From Bacteroides pyogenes_A (GTDB taxonomy: Bacteria > Bacteroidota > Bacteroidia > Bacteroidales > Bacteroidaceae): a stretch of DNA of 64,000 bases. The notes beneath the pieces are model-generated. The model ran no database searches. It worked only from the letters and a program-made list of their open reading frames with translations, and was not told where the DNA came from. Numbering within the stretch: the stretch's first letter is position 1; each line of letters begins with the position of its first letter. Where the stretch lies: assembly GCF_048595595.1 (NCBI RefSeq), contig NZ_CP184347.1; one strand, given 5' to 3'. The translations under genes were made by a program, and so were the position numbers. Below are positions 27,115 to 34,794 of the stretch, piece after piece.

Positions 27115-27924
27115 ATGGCGGAAATGACCTTTTGGGATCATTTGGATGAGCTGCGGCGGGTACTGTTTCGGGTAATCGGCGTGTGGACGCTGTTGGCCGT
27201 AGGCTATTTTATGGCGATGCCGTATCTGTTCGACCGCGTCATACTTGCCCCGTGCCACAACGACTTCATCTTCTACGATCTGTTGCGAGCCATCGGCGAA
27301 AGACTCGATTTGACCGACGATTTCTTTACTCAGCAGTTTCACGTGAAGCTGGTCAATATCAATCTGGCAGCCCCCTTTTTCATTCATCTCTCTACTGCAT
27401 TCTGGATGTCTGTGGTTACGGCTATGCCTTATCTCTTCTTCGAAATCTGGCATTTCGTCAGTCCGGCGCTCTATCCCAACGAGCGCAAAGGAGTCCGGAA
27501 AGCATTGCTTCTGGGCACACTGATGTTTTTTGTCGGCGTGCTCGTGGGCTATTTCATGGTCTATCCGCTGACTCTCCGCTTCCTTTCCACATACCAACTG
27601 AGCGGAGAAATCGAAAACATTCTTTCGCTCAACTCCTACATCGACAACTTCATGATGCTTATCCTGTGCATGGGACTGGCGTTCGAACTTCCGTTGGTCA
27701 CATGGCTCCTGTCGTTGCTGGGGGTGGTCGACAAATCTTTTCTGCGCAAATACCGCCGCCATGCGATAGTCGTTATTGTCATCGCGGCGGCTGTTATCAC
27801 GCCCACCGGCGATCCGTTCACGTTGAGCGTGGTAGCCATTCCGCTGTATTTGCTCTATGAAATGAGCGTGCTGATGATTCGCGATAAAACGAGAACCGTA
27901 GAAAGATCGGAGCCGGAAGAATGA
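27115..27924 (+). CDS. tatC: TatC twin-arginine translocase receptor
   Basis: A 269-residue inner-membrane protein that recognises RR signal peptides. The N-terminal motif FWDHLDELRRVLFRV, the loop SPALYPNERKGVRKA near residue 117 and ITPTGDPFTLSVVAIP near 225 are conserved TatC features, and six hydrophobic helices can be traced. An insert between the first helices (about residues 45-75) is longer than in E. coli TatC, as is common in Bacteroidetes. Its last 4 bp overlap the start of the helicase gene (ATGA). The in-window GH125 mannosidase carries a likely Tat signal. Confidence 0.95.
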   Translation: MAEMTFWDHLDELRRVLFRVIGVWTLLAVGYFMAMPYLFDRVILAPCHNDFIFYDLLRAIGERLDLTDDFFTQQFHVKLVNINLAAPFFIHLSTAFWMSVVTAMPYLFFEIWHFVSPALYPNERKGVRKALLLGTLMFFVGVLVGYFMVYPLTLRFLSTYQLSGEIENILSLNSYIDNFMMLILCMGLAFELPLVTWLLSLLGVVDKSFLRKYRRHAIVVIVIAAAVITPTGDPFTLSVVAIPLYLLYEMSVLMIRDKTRTVERSEPEE

Positions 27925-30900
27925 GTCTGCACGGATTGAAAGGTGAAGTCACGGAATCGTACGGTTTGCTGACGGCTGTCTGCCGGATGGAAGACAGCAG
28001 GCTGTCGGTCGGGTACAAACAAATGCGCGACCTTCTCGAACGTATCTGCCGGGACCGGATACGGAACGAAAGTTTGCAAATGACGGACCTTTCGGCCCGT
28101 ATCAGCTTCCTCTCGGCTAAGGAGGGGCTTTCGGTGGCGGAGCAGAATCGCCTGCATACGTTCCGGCTGACGTCGAACCGGATACTGAATCGTGTGGAAA
28201 ACGCCACCAGAGAGCATCTGTTGAGAGACGCGAAGACGCTGGCGTTTTTAGTCCGCCGGCTTTTTAAGGAAGAAATTCCCGGCGAACTCTACAAGCTGCT
28301 TCCGCGTGCCGACGCGACTTATCACGCCGCCCCTCTTGCCTTGCGCCGTATCCGGAGGATGCGGGTATGCTTCCAATATGCCGATGAAAGGTATCTTTAT
28401 GTGAATCGCCTGGATGAACTTTCCGAAGATACGCTTCGGGTATGTTATAACGTTGCCGGAGTCAACGAAGAGTTCGCCGCGACGTGCCGGTTGCTGTGGA
28501 GCCATGCCCAATTGAACCTGCTCGACGTGGCCGTCGATGAGGCAGGCGTACTCACTCCGTCGTTTATCGTGCTCGAACCGGACTACCTTATCGACATCAG
28601 TTCGCTGGCGGAGTGTTTCCGGGAATACGGGCATCATCCTGCCAACTACTTTCTTTCGCGGCTGCAACCGGTTGAAAATGCGAGGCCTTTGCTGTTGGGA
28701 AATATAGCCAACTTGTTTCTGGACGAATGGATACATGCCGAAGGAGAGGAAGTGGACTATCGTGCCTGCATGCAGAAAGCGTTCCGCCGTTATCCCATCG
28801 AACTGGCGGCTTGTACCGACCTGTACGACCGGGAGAAGGAACGCCGGTTTTTCGATGATTGCAAGATGCACTTCGAGCATATCCGCGACACCGTTTGCCA
28901 TACGTTTCATGCTCCGGGATATGAGCTGGACAAGAAAGACGCCGTGCTCGAACCCTCTTATATATGCGAACCGCTGGGGTTGCAGGGGCGTCTCGACTAT
29001 ATGCAGCGCGATATGTCTTCTTTCATCGAAATGAAGTCGGGCAAGGCGGATGAATATTCGATTCGAGGCAAAGTGGAACCGAAAGAAAACAATAAGATAC
29101 AGATGTTGCTTTATCAGGCGGTGCTGGAATATTCCATGGGAATGGATCACCGCAAGGTGAAAGCGTATCTTTTTTATACGCGATACCCCCTGCTTTATCC
29201 CGCGCGCCCTTCGTGGGCGATGGTTCGCCGTGCCATCGATCTGCGCAACCGCATCGTTGCCGACGAGTACGGAGTGCAGTTGCGGAACAGCACCGGATAT
29301 ACGGCGCAAAAGCTGGCGGAGATCGATCCCTCCACCTTGAACGAGAAAAGGCTGTCGGGGCGTTTCTGGGAGAACTATCTCCGCCCTTCCATAGAGGCTT
29401 TTCCGTCGAAATTGCAGAAACTCTCGCCTCTGGAGCAAGACTATTTCTACGCGTTGTACAACTTCATCACGAAGGAACTGTATACTTCCAAGTCGGGCGA
29501 CGCCGACTACGAGGGGCGTACGGGGGCGGCTGCGCTATGGCTTTCCACACTGGCGGAAAAATGCGAGTCGGGAGAGATTATGTATGATTTGAAGATTACG
29601 GAGAATCGTGCGGCGGACGAGCATAAAGCGGGATTGACGCTTTGCCGGAGCGGAAACGGATACGAAACGGCTCTTCCCAACTTCCGCCAAGGCGATGCTA
29701 TCGTCTTGTACGAACGGAATTCCGATGTGGACAATGTAACGAACAAGATGATTTTCAAAGGGAATATCGAGTCGCTTTCGGAAGAAACCGTTCGCGTCCG
29801 CCTCCGCTCCACGCAGCAAAACCCGTCGGTGTTGCCCGCCGGCAGTTCGTACGCCATAGAGCACGACACGATGGATACCTCTTTCCGGATGATGTATCAG
29901 GGACTTTATGCTTTTTTGTGCGCGACTCAGGATCGGAGAGACTTACTGCTGGCGCAACGCCCGCCAAGGTTCGACGAGACTCCGGATGGAGAGATTGCGG
30001 AAGCCGCCGATGATTTTTCGCGCATCGCCCTGAAAGCGAAAGCTGCGCGGGACTACTTCTTGCTCGTCGGTCCTCCGGGAACGGGAAAGACTTCGTGCGC
30101 TTTGAAGAAAATGGTGGAGACTTTTTACCGGGAGGGAGATACGCAGATCCTGTTGCTGTCGTATACAAACCGTGCGGTGGATGAAATATGCAAGGCGGTG
30201 GCTTCCATTGCTCCGGAGGTCGACTTTACCCGTGTGGGGAGCGAGCTTTCTTGTGAGGAAGCTTACCGAGAGCATCTGATCGAAAACAAACTTTCTTCTT
30301 GCAGCCGGCGGGCGGAAGTGTACGAACGTATTCGCAATTGCCGTGTCATTGTGGGGACGGTGGCAGCCATTTCGGGCAAACCGGAATTGTTCCGGTTGAA
30401 ACGTTTCGATGTGGCGATCGTCGATGAAGCCACGCAGATTCTGGAACCCCAGCTTCTGGGCATTCTCTCCGCGCGTGCCGCAGATGGGAGCGACGCGGTG
30501 GGGAAGTTCGTCCTGATAGGCGACCACAAACAGTTGCCCGCAGTCGTCCTTCAAAGTCCCGGGCAGTCGGAGGTTTCTGAAGCTTCGTTGCGTTCCATCG
30601 GACTGGCGAACCTGAAAGATTCCCTGTTCGAACGCCTTTACCGGACAACGCGCGACATCCCCCGCTCTTACGACATGCTTTGCCGTCAAGGGCGCATGCA
30701 TCCCGAAGTCGCCCTCTTTGCCAATCGCTTTTTTTACGGCGGACGCCTGCAACCTGTGGGGCTTCCTCATCAGGCGGAACCTGCGGAAGAGAGGGTTCGC
30801 CTGGCTTTTTATCCTTCCATACCCGAAGAACCCGGAATGCCGGCAAAGGTGAACCGTTCGGAAGCCCGTATGGTTGCCCGACTGGCTGCCCGTATTTACA

Positions 30901-31271
30901 ACGAGTATCGGGAGAGTTTTGACGAAACCCGTACATTGGGGGTGATTACTCCTTATCGCAGTCAGATTGCGCTGATTAAGAAAGAGATAAGAGCGTCGGA
31001 GATTCCTGCGCTCGACGGCATTCTGGTGGATACGGTAGAGCGTTTCCAGGGGAGCGAACGCGATGTGATCATTTATTCGTTCTGTGTCAATTTTCCCTAC
31101 CAGTTGAGGCTTTTGTCGAATCTTACGGAGGAAGAAGGAATCCCGATCGACCGGAAGCTGAATGTCGCTTTGACGCGCGCCAGAAAGCAAATGTTTATTA
31201 TCGGCGTTCCCGAGCTTCTCGAACATAACTCTTTATATAAGAGCTTGCTGGATTTCATAGAGACGGATTAG
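27921..31271 (+). CDS. Dna2-like nuclease-helicase (PD-(D/E)XK plus SF1 helicase)
   Basis: A large 1116-residue protein. The middle holds a RecB/Cas4-like nuclease core: GLQGRLDYM with IEMKSGKADEY (about residues 350-380) gives the D...ExK pattern, and QMLLYQAVLEYS follows. The C-terminal part is an SF1B helicase of the Dna2/NAM7 type: Walker A GPPGTGKTS (near 716), LLLSYTNRAVDEI, Walker B IVDEATQ (near 834), IGDHKQLPAVV, GVITPYRSQIALIKKEI, VERFQGSERDVIIYS and LNVALTRARKQMFIIG. It could process DNA ends or flaps in replication or repair. It overlaps tatC by 4 bp, so it is co-translated with the Tat genes, though no functional link is evident. No defence partners lie next to it. Confidence 0.85.
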   Translation: MSLHGLKGEVTESYGLLTAVCRMEDSRLSVGYKQMRDLLERICRDRIRNESLQMTDLSARISFLSAKEGLSVAEQNRLHTFRLTSNRILNRVENATREHLLRDAKTLAFLVRRLFKEEIPGELYKLLPRADATYHAAPLALRRIRRMRVCFQYADERYLYVNRLDELSEDTLRVCYNVAGVNEEFAATCRLLWSHAQLNLLDVAVDEAGVLTPSFIVLEPDYLIDISSLAECFREYGHHPANYFLSRLQPVENARPLLLGNIANLFLDEWIHAEGEEVDYRACMQKAFRRYPIELAACTDLYDREKERRFFDDCKMHFEHIRDTVCHTFHAPGYELDKKDAVLEPSYICEPLGLQGRLDYMQRDMSSFIEMKSGKADEYSIRGKVEPKENNKIQMLLYQAVLEYSMGMDHRKVKAYLFYTRYPLLYPARPSWAMVRRAIDLRNRIVADEYGVQLRNSTGYTAQKLAEIDPSTLNEKRLSGRFWENYLRPSIEAFPSKLQKLSPLEQDYFYALYNFITKELYTSKSGDADYEGRTGAAALWLSTLAEKCESGEIMYDLKITENRAADEHKAGLTLCRSGNGYETALPNFRQGDAIVLYERNSDVDNVTNKMIFKGNIESLSEETVRVRLRSTQQNPSVLPAGSSYAIEHDTMDTSFRMMYQGLYAFLCATQDRRDLLLAQRPPRFDETPDGEIAEAADDFSRIALKAKAARDYFLLVGPPGTGKTSCALKKMVETFYREGDTQILLLSYTNRAVDEICKAVASIAPEVDFTRVGSELSCEEAYREHLIENKLSSCSRRAEVYERIRNCRVIVGTVAAISGKPELFRLKRFDVAIVDEATQILEPQLLGILSARAADGSDAVGKFVLIGDHKQLPAVVLQSPGQSEVSEASLRSIGLANLKDSLFERLYRTTRDIPRSYDMLCRQGRMHPEVALFANRFFYGGRLQPVGLPHQAEPAEERVRLAFYPSIPEEPGMPAKVNRSEARMVARLAARIYNEYRESFDETRTLGVITPYRSQIALIKKEIRASEIPALDGILVDTVERFQGSERDVIIYSFCVNFPYQLRLLSNLTEEEGIPIDRKLNVALTRARKQMFIIGVPELLEHNSLYKSLLDFIETD

Positions 31272-31354
31272 TCTGCGCTTGCTTTTTTGCAATCATTCGC
31301 TTTTACTCCTCAACTTTATGTGATTTGTTAACATCTGCTTGTCGTGCAAACGGC

Positions 31355-31362
31355 TATATTTG
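31355..31362 (+). promoter_or_regulatory. candidate -7 element of a short transcript
   Basis: TATATTTG fits TAnnTTTG and lies 38 bp before a strong terminator, with no coding frame between them. A TTTG at 31324-31327 is too far (27 bp) to be a standard -33, so this is tentative. If active it would make an RNA of about 65-70 nt. Confidence 0.3.
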
Positions 31363-31400
31363 CAAAGCGTTTTTCATAGAGATTTAGATTTAAGGTTTGT

Positions 31401-31436
31401 GGATCGGGGAGGTTGCGAGGCTTCCCCGATTCTTTT
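31401..31436 (+). terminator. intrinsic terminator downstream of dna2-like gene
   Basis: A 12-bp stem GGATCGGGGAGG / CTTCCCCGATTC (31401-31412 with 31421-31432; one or two G-T pairs) with an 8-nt loop is followed by TTTT. It lies 130 bp after the helicase stop and would end that operon, or a short RNA started at about 31369. The stretch 31437-31570 shows nothing else. Confidence 0.75.
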
Positions 31437-31570
31437 CACACTCCTGTCGGATGTGTTGTCTCTTACTTCCTGCCGTGTTCCCGATGCGGGCCCATAAGGA
31501 GATGCCGCCCGGTGAACGGGTGAGATATCGGTTTCGGGGGAAAAAGCATGAAAAACAAGAACCCCCATAC

Positions 31571-31622
31571 CTTAAAAACAAGAAACCCCATAGCTTCCGT
31601 TGAAGAGGAAGTATGAGGTTTC
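31571..31622 (-). terminator. intrinsic terminator after kduI
   Basis: On the minus strand, GAAACCTCATACTTCC pairs with GGAAGCTATGGGGTTTC (31607-31622 with 31582-31598; one bulge) and is followed by TTGTTTTTAAG. It lies about 40 bp past the kduI stop. Confidence 0.7.
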
Positions 31623-31663
31623 CCGAGAATTTTATTTTTCCGGCTTTTAAAGCTTGCGAACGA

Positions 31664-32584
31664 TTAACGCATTTCCGTATATTTGATTTTGTCCATGTCG
31701 CTGTAGTCGAGGTTTTCGCCCGCCATGCCCCAGATGAACATATAATTGCTCGTACCGGCTGCTGCATGGATCGACCATTCCGGCGACATAATCGCCTGTT
31801 CGTTCTGCATCCATACCAAGCGTTGTTCTTTCGGTTCGCCCATCAAGTGGCAAATAGCGTTTCCTTCGGGTACGTTGAAATAGAAATACGCTTCGATGCG
31901 GCGGCTGTGGGTATGTGCCGGCATCGTATTCCACACACTTCCCGGTTTCAGTTCCGTCAATCCCATCTGCAATTGGCACGGACCTTCCTGAAGAACGTTC
32001 TTTACGATCAGCTGGTTGATGACACGGTCGTTGCTTTCTTCCATCTTTCCTGCAGCCATCGAATTGGCTTTCAGCGAACCCTTGCGGCCGTCGAGGGTAA
32101 TCAGTTGCGTTTTGTATTCCTTGTGAGCCGGAGCCGAGTTGATATAAAACTTAGCCGGCTTGCTCGAATCCTTGCTTTTGAAAGTGACTTTCTCGTTACC
32201 CCTGCCTACATACAAGGCTTCTTTGAAGTTCAACGTATATTCTTTGCCGTCTACGGTCACAACGCCTTGTCCGCCGACGTTGATCACGCCCAGTTCGCGG
32301 GCGAACAGGAAGTAAGGCGCTTTCAGCGGATCGATTGTTTCCAGCGCCAGCTCTTTGCTTACGGGCACGGCCCCGCCGAAGATGAAGCGATCGTACATGG
32401 AATAGGTAACGTTGATTTCGTCGGCCACCATTACTTTCTCCATCAGGAAGCTGCTACGCAGGCGGTTTGTGTCATACGTCTTCACGTCTTGCGGGTTGCA
32501 AGCCACCTGCATCTTGTAATTCACCTGCGCCGAAGCGGATATGCCCGCCAGCCCCAACATCATTGCAATTGCTAATTTTTTCAT
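31664..32584 (-). CDS. kduI: KduI-type uronate isomerase with apparent signal peptide
   Basis: 5-keto-4-deoxyuronate isomerase, which converts the unsaturated uronic acid product of pectin or glycosaminoglycan lyases toward 2-keto-3-deoxygluconate. The cupin metal site is complete: HTHSRRIEAYFYF gives His224, His226 and Glu231, and SPEWSIHAAAG gives His273. These match E. coli His196, His198, Glu203 and His245 with a constant shift of 28. The extra N-terminus MKKLAIAMMLGLAGISASAQ is a convincing signal peptide, whereas the classic enzyme is cytoplasmic. The gene is 49 bp downstream of a PTS-IIC-like permease and ends at a terminator. No kduD, kinase or aldolase is next to it. Confidence 0.9.
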   Translation of the reverse strand: MKKLAIAMMLGLAGISASAQVNYKMQVACNPQDVKTYDTNRLRSSFLMEKVMVADEINVTYSMYDRFIFGGAVPVSKELALETIDPLKAPYFLFARELGVINVGGQGVVTVDGKEYTLNFKEALYVGRGNEKVTFKSKDSSKPAKFYINSAPAHKEYKTQLITLDGRKGSLKANSMAAGKMEESNDRVINQLIVKNVLQEGPCQLQMGLTELKPGSVWNTMPAHTHSRRIEAYFYFNVPEGNAICHLMGEPKEQRLVWMQNEQAIMSPEWSIHAAAGTSNYMFIWGMAGENLDYSDMDKIKYTEMR

Positions 32585-32633
32585 ATTTCGAATCTTTTAA
32601 ATGTATTGAATCCGTTTATTGTGTATAATTTGT

Positions 32634-34040
32634 TTATTCATCCGCTTGTCCGCTCACCGGCATTTTTTCTTGTTTCCTTATCCGTGTACGATTGTAGACA
32701 GCCATTCCGAGAGCCAATGCCACAAGCAGGGCAGGACCGATAATCTTTATGGTGTACGTCAGGTGGAAGATAGCCCAACAGAACAGGCTGGAGGCAAAAT
32801 CGAGTGCTCCGCCCTGAAATCCTTCGGGAATATTTACGGTAGGGTCACCGGTAAGCGCGTACACGTCTTTCGCGGCTGCCGTGAAGAAGCCCGCCAATCC
32901 GGTCACGAAATATAGTCCGACAATCAAAGCTACCAGTCCGATGATGAACGATTTTACCACATTCCCTTTGGTGATGGGCAAAATGAGCGGAAACAGATAG
33001 AACATTCCTGCCAGGGAAGCCAGCGGCAAAAACTGATTGCCCGGAAGAACGACTGCCAATAAGATGGTAACCGGAATGAGAAGCAGCGAAACAACCAGCG
33101 TTGTCGGGTGTCCGATAACCAATGCGGGGCTCATTCCGATATTCAGTCCGGTGTTGTTCTTGTATTTCTTGGCGATCAGTTCGCGAGTCGCGTCGGAAAT
33201 CGGCCTCAACCCTTCGATAAACAGGCTGGTAATGCGAGGGATCAACTCCATTACCGCTCCCATCTTGATGCCCAGTCCCAAAATTGCGGGAATATTGTCG
33301 ACAACTTCTTGCCAGGTGCTGCATCCCAGCGCGCCGATACCGCATCCGATCACTACGCCCAAAAACAAAGGATCGCCCAGCAGACCGAATTTTCTTTTCA
33401 TTCCTTCCGAATCTATATTCAGTTTGTCGAATCCGGGAACCTTATCCAAGAGCTTGTTGATGACAACGGCGAAAGGAACAAAACCTTGGCAGAAAGGCTG
33501 CGGAATGGAGATGCCGTCCATCTTGTCATAGAACTTTTGGAATGAAGGAGCGGTCAGGTCGGCCATTACCAACGTGATGATGTAACAGATAATGGCCGCG
33601 AAGAATCCCCACAGGATACTGCCCGACGCAAAATAAACGATGGCGCCGATGAATGCGAAATGCCAGTAGTTCCAGAGGTCGATATTGACGGTACGGGTGG
33701 TTTTTGTGAGCAACATGAGCAAATTGACTCCGAGGCATACCGGAATGATGAGGGCGCCTACGGAGGTGTTATAGGCTACTGCTGCGGCAGAAGGCCATCC
33801 CATGTCGAAAATACCCAATTCCAGACCGTAAATCTTTACCATTTTACTCAGTGCCGGACCGAGGCTGCTTGTCAACAATGCGGTGATAACCGACAAACCG
33901 ACAAAACCGACTCCCACAAGTAGGCCGCTTTTGAATGCTTTGGCGAACCTGATACGGATGCACACTCCCAAAATTGTGAAGATAACCGGCATCATTACTG
34001 CCGCACCCAGACCGATGATGTACTTAAAGACTGATTCCAT
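32634..34040 (-). CDS. galactitol-type PTS IIC permease, orphan
   Basis: A 468-residue multi-pass membrane protein of the GatC/EIIC-galactitol family. At least ten hydrophobic segments can be traced, with motifs GWPSAAAVAYNTSVGALIIPV near residue 82, ADLTAPSFQKFYDKMDGISIP near 165, FVPFAVVINKLLDKVPG near 190 and GLNIGMSPALVIGHPTTLVVS near 300. In classical systems the substrate is phosphorylated by IIA and IIB subunits; neither is encoded nearby, and full PTS systems are rare in this group. It may therefore work as a secondary carrier. Co-transcription with kduI points to a uronate or deoxy-keto sugar as cargo. The assigned promoter lies about 75 bp upstream. Confidence 0.85.
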   Translation of the reverse strand: MESVFKYIIGLGAAVMMPVIFTILGVCIRIRFAKAFKSGLLVGVGFVGLSVITALLTSSLGPALSKMVKIYGLELGIFDMGWPSAAAVAYNTSVGALIIPVCLGVNLLMLLTKTTRTVNIDLWNYWHFAFIGAIVYFASGSILWGFFAAIICYIITLVMADLTAPSFQKFYDKMDGISIPQPFCQGFVPFAVVINKLLDKVPGFDKLNIDSEGMKRKFGLLGDPLFLGVVIGCGIGALGCSTWQEVVDNIPAILGLGIKMGAVMELIPRITSLFIEGLRPISDATRELIAKKYKNNTGLNIGMSPALVIGHPTTLVVSLLLIPVTILLAVVLPGNQFLPLASLAGMFYLFPLILPITKGNVVKSFIIGLVALIVGLYFVTGLAGFFTAAAKDVYALTGDPTVNIPEGFQGGALDFASSLFCWAIFHLTYTIKIIGPALLVALALGMAVYNRTRIRKQEKMPVSGQADE

Positions 34041-34115
34041 TCTGTTCTATTTTTTCTATGTTTTTAATGATGAAATACTATTTCCCTCCGAAGAGGCAAC
34101 GAACGCAAAACGTGT

Positions 34116-34147
34116 CAAAAATACGACCTTTTCCGCTTTATTGCAAG
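34116..34147 (-). promoter_or_regulatory. Bacteroides-type promoter for PTS-IIC/kduI operon
   Basis: On the minus strand the -7 TATTTTTG is the complement of 34116-34123, and a -33-like CTTGC is the complement of 34143-34147, about 20 bp away. The start codon is at 34040. Confidence 0.55.
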
Positions 34148-34202
34148 GCGAAACAACTAATTTATCGGCTTAGGCGTTAAAAATGGACGTTTTTTGCGTT
34201 TA

Positions 34203-34232
34203 CGTGCACAAAATTACTCGTTTTCGTGCACG
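34203..34232. promoter_or_regulatory. paired CGTGCAC sites, candidate operator
   Basis: CGTGCACAAAA starts at 34203 and CGTGCACGAAAA at 34225, exactly 22 bp apart (two helical turns); CGTGCACG is itself a palindrome. They lie just upstream of the -33 of the PTS-IIC promoter, where an activator would bind. No regulator gene is adjacent. Confidence 0.4.
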
Positions 34233-34616
34233 AAAAAGGCAAATCGGCTTCGTAAACCGTATTTGTCTTTACTGTCCGGATACGATTCTTCACTCCCTTA
34301 GCATACGAAACGTTGGTTTCCCTTCTTAAAAAAAACGATGAAAAAAGCTGTTTCGCTTTGTTCTTTTCGTTTGGGGGAATGGTGTATTGTGTTGATTTTT
34401 TGTATCGGTTTTCCTGTTCTTTTCTTCGGATTCTCTTTGGTTCTTTTCGATAAGTTCTGTTCTGACGGGTTTTATCAAGGATGAACAGCGACAATCGTAT
34501 TTTATCGGGCAAGTACGGTAAAATACCGTTTCGATGATATCGGATAGTTGCCGGTCCGGCGGGAGAAGCATTCGTCGGTTGTTCCGGAACACAGTGAAAC
34601 GTTTGGGATACACAGC
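34233..34616. other. non-coding stretch between kduI operon and efflux operon
   Basis: No supported gene on either strand. A short inverted repeat GTATTTTA/TAAAATAC lies near 34498-34527. Frames seen here run into the tandem repeat and lack family resemblance. Confidence 0.4.
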
Positions 34617-34656
34617 GGCTTTGAAATCAAACATGCTGATGTTTGATTTCAAAGCC
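34617..34656. repeat. perfect 18-bp inverted repeat adjoining the tandem array
   Basis: GGCTTTGAAATCAAACAT (34617-34634) pairs perfectly with 34639-34656 across a GCTG loop. The right arm runs directly into the first unit of the 21-bp tandem array, sharing TTTCAAAGCC with it. Confidence 0.85.
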
Positions 34657-34794
34657 CGCCGTCTTTTTTTCAAAGCCCGCCGTCTTTTTTTCAAAGCCCG
34701 CCGTCTTTTTTTCAAAGCCCGCCGTCTTTTTTTCAAAGCCCGCCGTCTTTTTTTCAAAGCCCGCCGTCTTTTTTTCAAAGCCCGCCGTCTTTTT
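34648..34794. repeat. 21-bp tandem repeat, seven copies
   Basis: Seven copies of TTTCAAAGCCCGCC-GTCTTTT with an exact 21-bp period (cores AAAGCCCGCC at 34651, 34672, 34693, 34714, 34735, 34756, 34777). The array ends at the stop codon of the TolC-like gene (34794-34796), so it lies immediately 3' of the efflux operon. The period of 21 keeps all frames open, producing artificial KKRRRAL or FKARRLF heptads. There are no spacers, so it is not a CRISPR array. Confidence 0.95.

Noticed and set aside
29943..31226. 427-codon frame antisense to the Dna2-like gene
   Set aside because: Lies wholly within the helicase motifs on the other strand; no recognisable domain.
28720..31271. Cas4 or a phage-defence nuclease system
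   Set aside because: The nuclease core is fused to a Dna2/NAM7 helicase in a tat operon; no Cas, restriction or toxin partner is adjacent.
31613..32575. 320-codon frame antisense to kduI
   Set aside because: KduI metal-site and length match are decisive; the antisense frame has no motif.
34648..34794. CRISPR array
   Set aside because: Units are directly adjacent, with no spacers, and no cas genes are near.
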